Below the pieces are notes generated by a model, which saw nothing but the letters and a program-made list of their open reading frames with translations, had not been told where the DNA came from and did not search any database. From positions 1 through 31,620 of the IMG/VR virus record IMGVR_UViG_3300031972_001684: a stretch of DNA of 31,620 nt; one strand, written 5' to 3'. This DNA comes from a virus. Below are positions 29,621 to 31,620 of this stretch, one piece after another. How positions within the stretch are numbered: the first letter of the stretch is position 1; the number at the start of each line of letters is the position of its first letter. The translations under genes were made by a program, and so were the position numbers.

Positions 29621-29786
29621 GCGGGTGCCGGCGCCTGATCGGTTCCTGACCTGCGCTGCTGAGCCTGCGCCGCCCGGTGAGGATACGGACAAGGCGGTTG
29701 CGGGGTTCATCGTGGATTTGATTGAGGCGGGTGCTGATTGCCGATCGAAAGTCCAGGCCGCGCGCGAATGGAGCAAGCAACCCTGA
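29541..29786 (+). CDS. Outer-membrane spanin lipoprotein (Rz1-like)
   Basis: The 81-residue protein starts MKRNLMLGLVPLLPLFCSAC, a lipoprotein signal with lipobox FCSAC (likely lipidated Cys20). The mature part begins GKDVIVERVPAPDRFLTC. It overlaps the Rz-like gene by 80 bp in another frame, a classic arrangement. GGAAG precedes the ATG. The end of the gene lies only 3 bp from the convergent leftward operon. Confidence 0.8.
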   Translation: MKRNLMLGLVPLLPLFCSACGKDVIVERVPAPDRFLTCAAEPAPPGEDTDKAVAGFIVDLIEAGADCRSKVQAAREWSKQP

Positions 29787-29789
29787 CCC

Positions 29790-29888
29790 TCACCAGTTCC
29801 AATCGCCCTCTGTGATCCCGCGATAGAGGTTGATCGCCAGGAAGCAGGCTATCGCTGCAAGGGCTATGGCGTAGGCGGTGCGGGTCAT
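29790..29888 (-). CDS. Tiny membrane protein at end of leftward operon, 32 aa
   Basis: The leftward ATG at 29888 overlaps the preceding stop (ATGA). The product reads MTRTAYAIALAAIACFLAIN, then LYRGITEGDWNW: one helix with a polar, tryptophan-rich tail. The close coupling supports translation. The family is not recognised. Confidence 0.5.
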   Translation of the reverse strand: MTRTAYAIALAAIACFLAINLYRGITEGDWNW

Positions 29889-30226
29889 TTGGTGTCCTTA
29901 TAGTCGCCGACATCATGGTGAAGCCCGAACCTTCCCGGCACGGTTTGTGAAAGCTGCATGTCGGCCACTTCGGCGGGAGGGGCATCGTAAAGGGCTGCAC
30001 TGGCGACTTTGCCCCAATCATCACTATCGCGGCCCCAAGGTCCATCGCTAGGATATTTATGCTCGTCGGCATAGAAGTGCAAAGCCCCCTCCAGCTTCGC
30101 CACCCTATCGCGCAGGGCGGTGATTTCGGTGGCGGCTTCTGCTGCAACGGTCGCTTCGGTGTGCCAGTTGTCATCGGTTAGCGTCGCTTGCACAGCAAGC
30201 AACCGCTTCACAATATCACTCTGCAT
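29885..30226 (-). CDS. Unknown protein of the leftward operon, 113 aa
   Basis: It is leftward and starts MQSDIVKRLLAVQATLTDDN, with GGAGA 6 nt upstream. A helix with coiled-coil character (EITALRDRVAKLEGALHFYA) is followed by a polar stretch (DEHKYPSDGPWGRDSDDWG). This organisation is frequent in small phage proteins of the ead/Ea22-like kind, which have no known function. It overlaps its upstream neighbour by 11 bp. Confidence 0.65.
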   Translation of the reverse strand: MQSDIVKRLLAVQATLTDDNWHTEATVAAEAATEITALRDRVAKLEGALHFYADEHKYPSDGPWGRDSDDWGKVASAALYDAPPAEVADMQLSQTVPGRFGLHHDVGDYKDTK

Positions 30227-30497
30227 TCCTGTTCTCCGATGCTAGGGCGGCGCGGGCGCCTATCGCGTTGAGATATTCCTCGCCAAGGGGCGACCAGTCG
30301 AATGTATCCTGAAACGCCCCACACACGTGATCGCAGCCCCTTTCCTGAGCGACATCGCGAATGAGTATCCCGACCACCAACTGCAATTCCTCAACTGTAT
30401 AGCGAAGCGTTGACACCTCATCCTCATCGCTATCAGATGGGCAGGCTCTCAGCACCTCGACCCTATCAGCGAGCCGCAGAAGCTCATCCTTGTCCAT
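30216..30497 (-). CDS. Unknown protein of the leftward operon, 93 aa
   Basis: It is leftward and starts MDKDELLRLADRVEVLRACP, with GGGAGGG about 8 nt upstream. The sequence contains acidic SDSDEDEVSTLRYTVEELQL and CDHVCGAF (possible metal site), then FDWSPLGEEYLNAIGARAAL. It overlaps the upstream gene by 14 bp. It resembles small regulatory or host-interaction proteins of phage early operons but has no recognised domain. Confidence 0.62.
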   Translation of the reverse strand: MDKDELLRLADRVEVLRACPSDSDEDEVSTLRYTVEELQLVVGILIRDVAQERGCDHVCGAFQDTFDWSPLGEEYLNAIGARAALASENRNAE

Positions 30498-30849
30498 GGG
30501 CGGTTCCCTCCCCTTCCTGCTGGGCGGGTTTGCGGTGAACCTTCACCTTGACGCCCACGCCCTTGCCCAGCGCCTGAATGATCGGGATGGCAGGGAAGTA
30601 GGCCACCACATCAAGGCCGCCGTCTGCGCGCCGGTGTGCGGTCGCCACGGCGCCTGTTGGCCCACTGTTTCCGAACAGGCGGATCGTCCTGCCGCACGTC
30701 TTTCCAGTCCGCGGTATCGTCAACATCACGAACGGCCTCTCCGCGAACACCTCGCCGCGATTAAAGCGATCAATGGCATCCATGCACAGGTCGAATAGCT
30801 CAACGGGTTTCAGTGCCTTGGGGCTGCGCAGGTCTTCGAATGTGGTCAT
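30484..30849 (-). CDS. Unknown protein of the leftward operon, 121 aa
   Basis: It is leftward and starts at ATG 30849 (MTTFEDLRSPKALKPVELFD), chosen because GGAGGG lies 6 nt upstream; longer in-frame starts run into the DUF1643 gene. It contains PFVMLTIPRTGKTCGRTIRL and a strand-rich part (GLDVVAYFPAIPIIQALGKG) ending in basic KVKVHRKPAQQ. PRTGKT looks like a Walker A loop but lacks the usual Gx4GK[ST] spacing, so no ATPase call is made. Confidence 0.65.
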   Translation of the reverse strand: MTTFEDLRSPKALKPVELFDLCMDAIDRFNRGEVFAERPFVMLTIPRTGKTCGRTIRLFGNSGPTGAVATAHRRADGGLDVVAYFPAIPIIQALGKGVGVKVKVHRKPAQQEGEGTAHGQG

Positions 30850-30850
30850 C

Positions 30851-31369
30851 TCAATCCCTCCCGCTGGTGAGGTAGTCGGGGGATTTCCATGATTGCAGCG
30901 GCGTGTCGTAGCCAAGCATGAGCGGATGTCGAGGGTGGCCATCTTTTGCCGTCCCCCAGCACTGGAGATCATACCCTTCATCGCTGGCGCAGCGCTCTAT
31001 CATGCGCCAATGACCACGCAGGCGCGACGGCAGTTTTCCAAGCTGTCCCCACCCACCGATATGAATGTCGGAGGCTCGCATAATTTCGCGCAAGTGCCGC
31101 TCGTTGTCAGGCCCGACAGGATCATATGTTTCCCAATCAAGGCGCTTCACGTCGGTGGCGCGATAGGCAAACACATTGCCGACGATGAGGCTATGCCACC
31201 CAAGACGAGAGCCGAAGCCCAACAGCTTGCGGATCGTGGCGTCATTCTCTTTCGCGTCCGCCGTCGATGGATTGACCATGAAAACGGCGGCGACAGGCCC
31301 AGGACGATAAAAATCTCGCTCGAGTCGGTAGCGGTATAATCCGCAATCTGAGATAATGGCATCACCCAT
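30851..31369 (-). CDS. DUF1643-family protein
   Basis: It is leftward, 172 residues, starting MGDAIISDCGLYRYRLERDF. GGAGG lies 5 nt before the ATG. The family pattern is clear: YRYRLERDF, VFMVNPSTADAKENDATIRK, WHSLIVGNVFAYRATDVKRL and the later HIGGWGQLG. DUF1643 proteins are widespread in bacteria and phages; no biochemical function is known to me. It is the first well-supported gene of the leftward right-hand operon, which ends against the lysis genes. Confidence 0.88.
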   Translation of the reverse strand: MGDAIISDCGLYRYRLERDFYRPGPVAAVFMVNPSTADAKENDATIRKLLGFGSRLGWHSLIVGNVFAYRATDVKRLDWETYDPVGPDNERHLREIMRASDIHIGGWGQLGKLPSRLRGHWRMIERCASDEGYDLQCWGTAKDGHPRHPLMLGYDTPLQSWKSPDYLTSGRD

Positions 31370-31378
31370 GATCGCCTC

Positions 31379-31468
31379 CTATGCGATTGTGGTCAGGGCC
31401 GGGTGCGTTGCGTAGGCGCATACCGGCCCGAATTGGTTTTGCCTGCGGTCGCCATCATATTGATTCAT
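31379..31468 (-). CDS. Doubtful small leftward ORF, 29 aa
   Basis: It would start MNQYDGDRRQNQFGPVCAYA and end in a TAG that touches the ribosome site of the DUF1643 gene. There is no clear Shine-Dalgarno. The frame contains the strong hairpin at 31396-31429, and a possible promoter start lies inside it. It may instead be untranslated leader. Confidence 0.2.
   Translation of the reverse strand: MNQYDGDRRQNQFGPVCAYATHPALTTIA
31396..31429. terminator. Strong hairpin in leader of leftward operon / possible rightward terminator
   Basis: GGGCCGG plus GTGCG (31396-31407) pairs with CGCAT plus CCGGCCC (31417-31429, one bulged A), giving about 12 bp with loop TTGCGTAGG. On the plus strand it is followed by GAATTGGTTTT, a weak T tract. 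On the minus strand it would be an early-leader hairpin before the DUF1643 gene. Confidence 0.5.
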
Positions 31469-31491
31469 ATCGGGCTGGTTTTTCGATCCAA
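31464..31491 (-). promoter_or_regulatory. Candidate promoter of the right-hand leftward operon
   Basis: Read leftward, TTGGAT (31491-31486) and TATGAA (31469-31464) are spaced by 16 bp. Transcription would begin near 31457, giving an ~88-nt leader that contains the 31396-31429 hairpin. Confidence 0.35.
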
Positions 31492-31565
31492 TCCGACGCG
31501 CGCCGCAGAAAACCTCCCTTCTTGGTAAAGGTTTGGTAAGCCATATGGTCTAGGAAATACTGCTC

Positions 31566-31620
31566 ATGTTGGGGGAATATTTCCGCTTGGCGCTGATGGT
31601 CGCCCTGGGTGTGCTGCTGA
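31566..31620 (+). CDS. Start of a rightward membrane or secreted protein (partial)
   Basis: An AGGAAA lies 9 nt before ATG 31566, and the visible part reads MLGEYFRLALMVALGVLL, an N-terminal hydrophobic helix or signal sequence cut by the window edge. It is divergent from the leftward operon. Two TTGGTAA direct repeats 11 bp apart (31522-31528, 31533-31539) lie upstream and could be a regulator site. Too short to identify. Confidence 0.4.
   Translation, partial: MLGEYFRLALMVALGVLL

Noticed and set aside
30600-30720. Walker A-like PRTGKT in the 121-aa protein
   Set aside because: Spacing does not fit GxxxxGK[ST] and no Walker B follows, so an ATPase call is not supported.
31455-31620. Leftward frame entering from the right edge and ending at 31455 (contains MAYQTFTKKGGFLRRASDWI)
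   Set aside because: No ribosome site and no family. It overlaps a better-supported rightward start at 31566 and a candidate leftward promoter; kept only as a possibility.
1-31620. Integrase, attachment sites, tRNA genes, CRISPR arrays, insertion sequences
   Set aside because: Looked for on both strands; nothing recognisable was found. The only regular repeat array is the coding 27-bp one, which has no spacers.

Overview
The window is about 31.6 kb of a temperate, podovirus-like bacteriophage (integrated prophage or phage contig) from a GC-rich alphaproteobacterium. A sphingomonad host (Sphingomonas/Sphingobium type) is my best guess. The pointers to Alphaproteobacteria are a GapR/DUF2312 protein, a GTTC-N7-GTTC LexA-type box and the general character of the proteins. 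I see no integrase, att site, tRNA, rRNA, CRISPR array or insertion sequence, so neither phage end can be placed and the lysogenic state is inferred from the repressor/Cro switch. Both window edges cut genes.

Layout. (1) 1-1830 is the lysogeny/switch region. It holds a leftward DUF7666 protein with 27-bp tandem repeats that runs off the left edge, a small two-helix membrane protein behind an SOS-type box, a leftward repressor without a self-cleavage domain, and a rightward Cro-like protein. The same 16-bp operator (TATGCG-N4-CGCATA) lies inside both outward-facing promoters, each with a second site about 31-32 bp away. (2) 1830-7980 is the rightward early operon of tightly overlapping genes: small unknowns, an orphan cytosine-5 methyltransferase, a GapR-like protein, a RusA-like resolvase, a DnaA domain IV-like protein, a winged-helix replication protein whose gene carries iteron-like repeats next to AT-rich DNA, a possible helicase-loader partner, a Tat-signal beta-helix protein and a small winged-helix protein. 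(3) 8030-21450 is the packaging and virion module: putative small terminase, large terminase, portal, scaffold, major capsid protein, a terminator-like hairpin, head-tail adaptor, nozzle (P22 gp10-like), and a set of ejection proteins with a lytic transglycosylase. The capsid, portal and adaptor are of the SU10/P22 type. (4) 21451-22489 is a short cassette inverted relative to the late genes: a membrane protein, a lipoprotein-like protein and a zinc-ribbon protein. (5) 22697-27680 is the receptor-binding module: one tail fibre, two beta-helix tailspikes and a tiny basic protein. A folded leader appears to hide the ribosome binding site of the first gene. (6) 27673-29786 is lysis: several small membrane proteins (holin candidates), a GH24 endolysin and an overlapping Rz/Rz1-like spanin pair. 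(7) 29790-31369 is a leftward operon of small genes headed by a DUF1643 protein, converging on the lysis genes with no terminator between them. A strong hairpin lies in its leader. A rightward gene probably begins at 31566 and runs off the edge.

How it works together (inference). The repressor would silence the two outward promoters through the paired operators. DNA damage could act through LexA on the small membrane-protein gene, because the repressor itself lacks a peptidase domain. After induction the early operon would supply methylation and replication functions, with replication possibly starting inside the initiator gene as in lambda, and then the late genes would build a short-tailed particle that enters through polysaccharide-degrading tailspikes.
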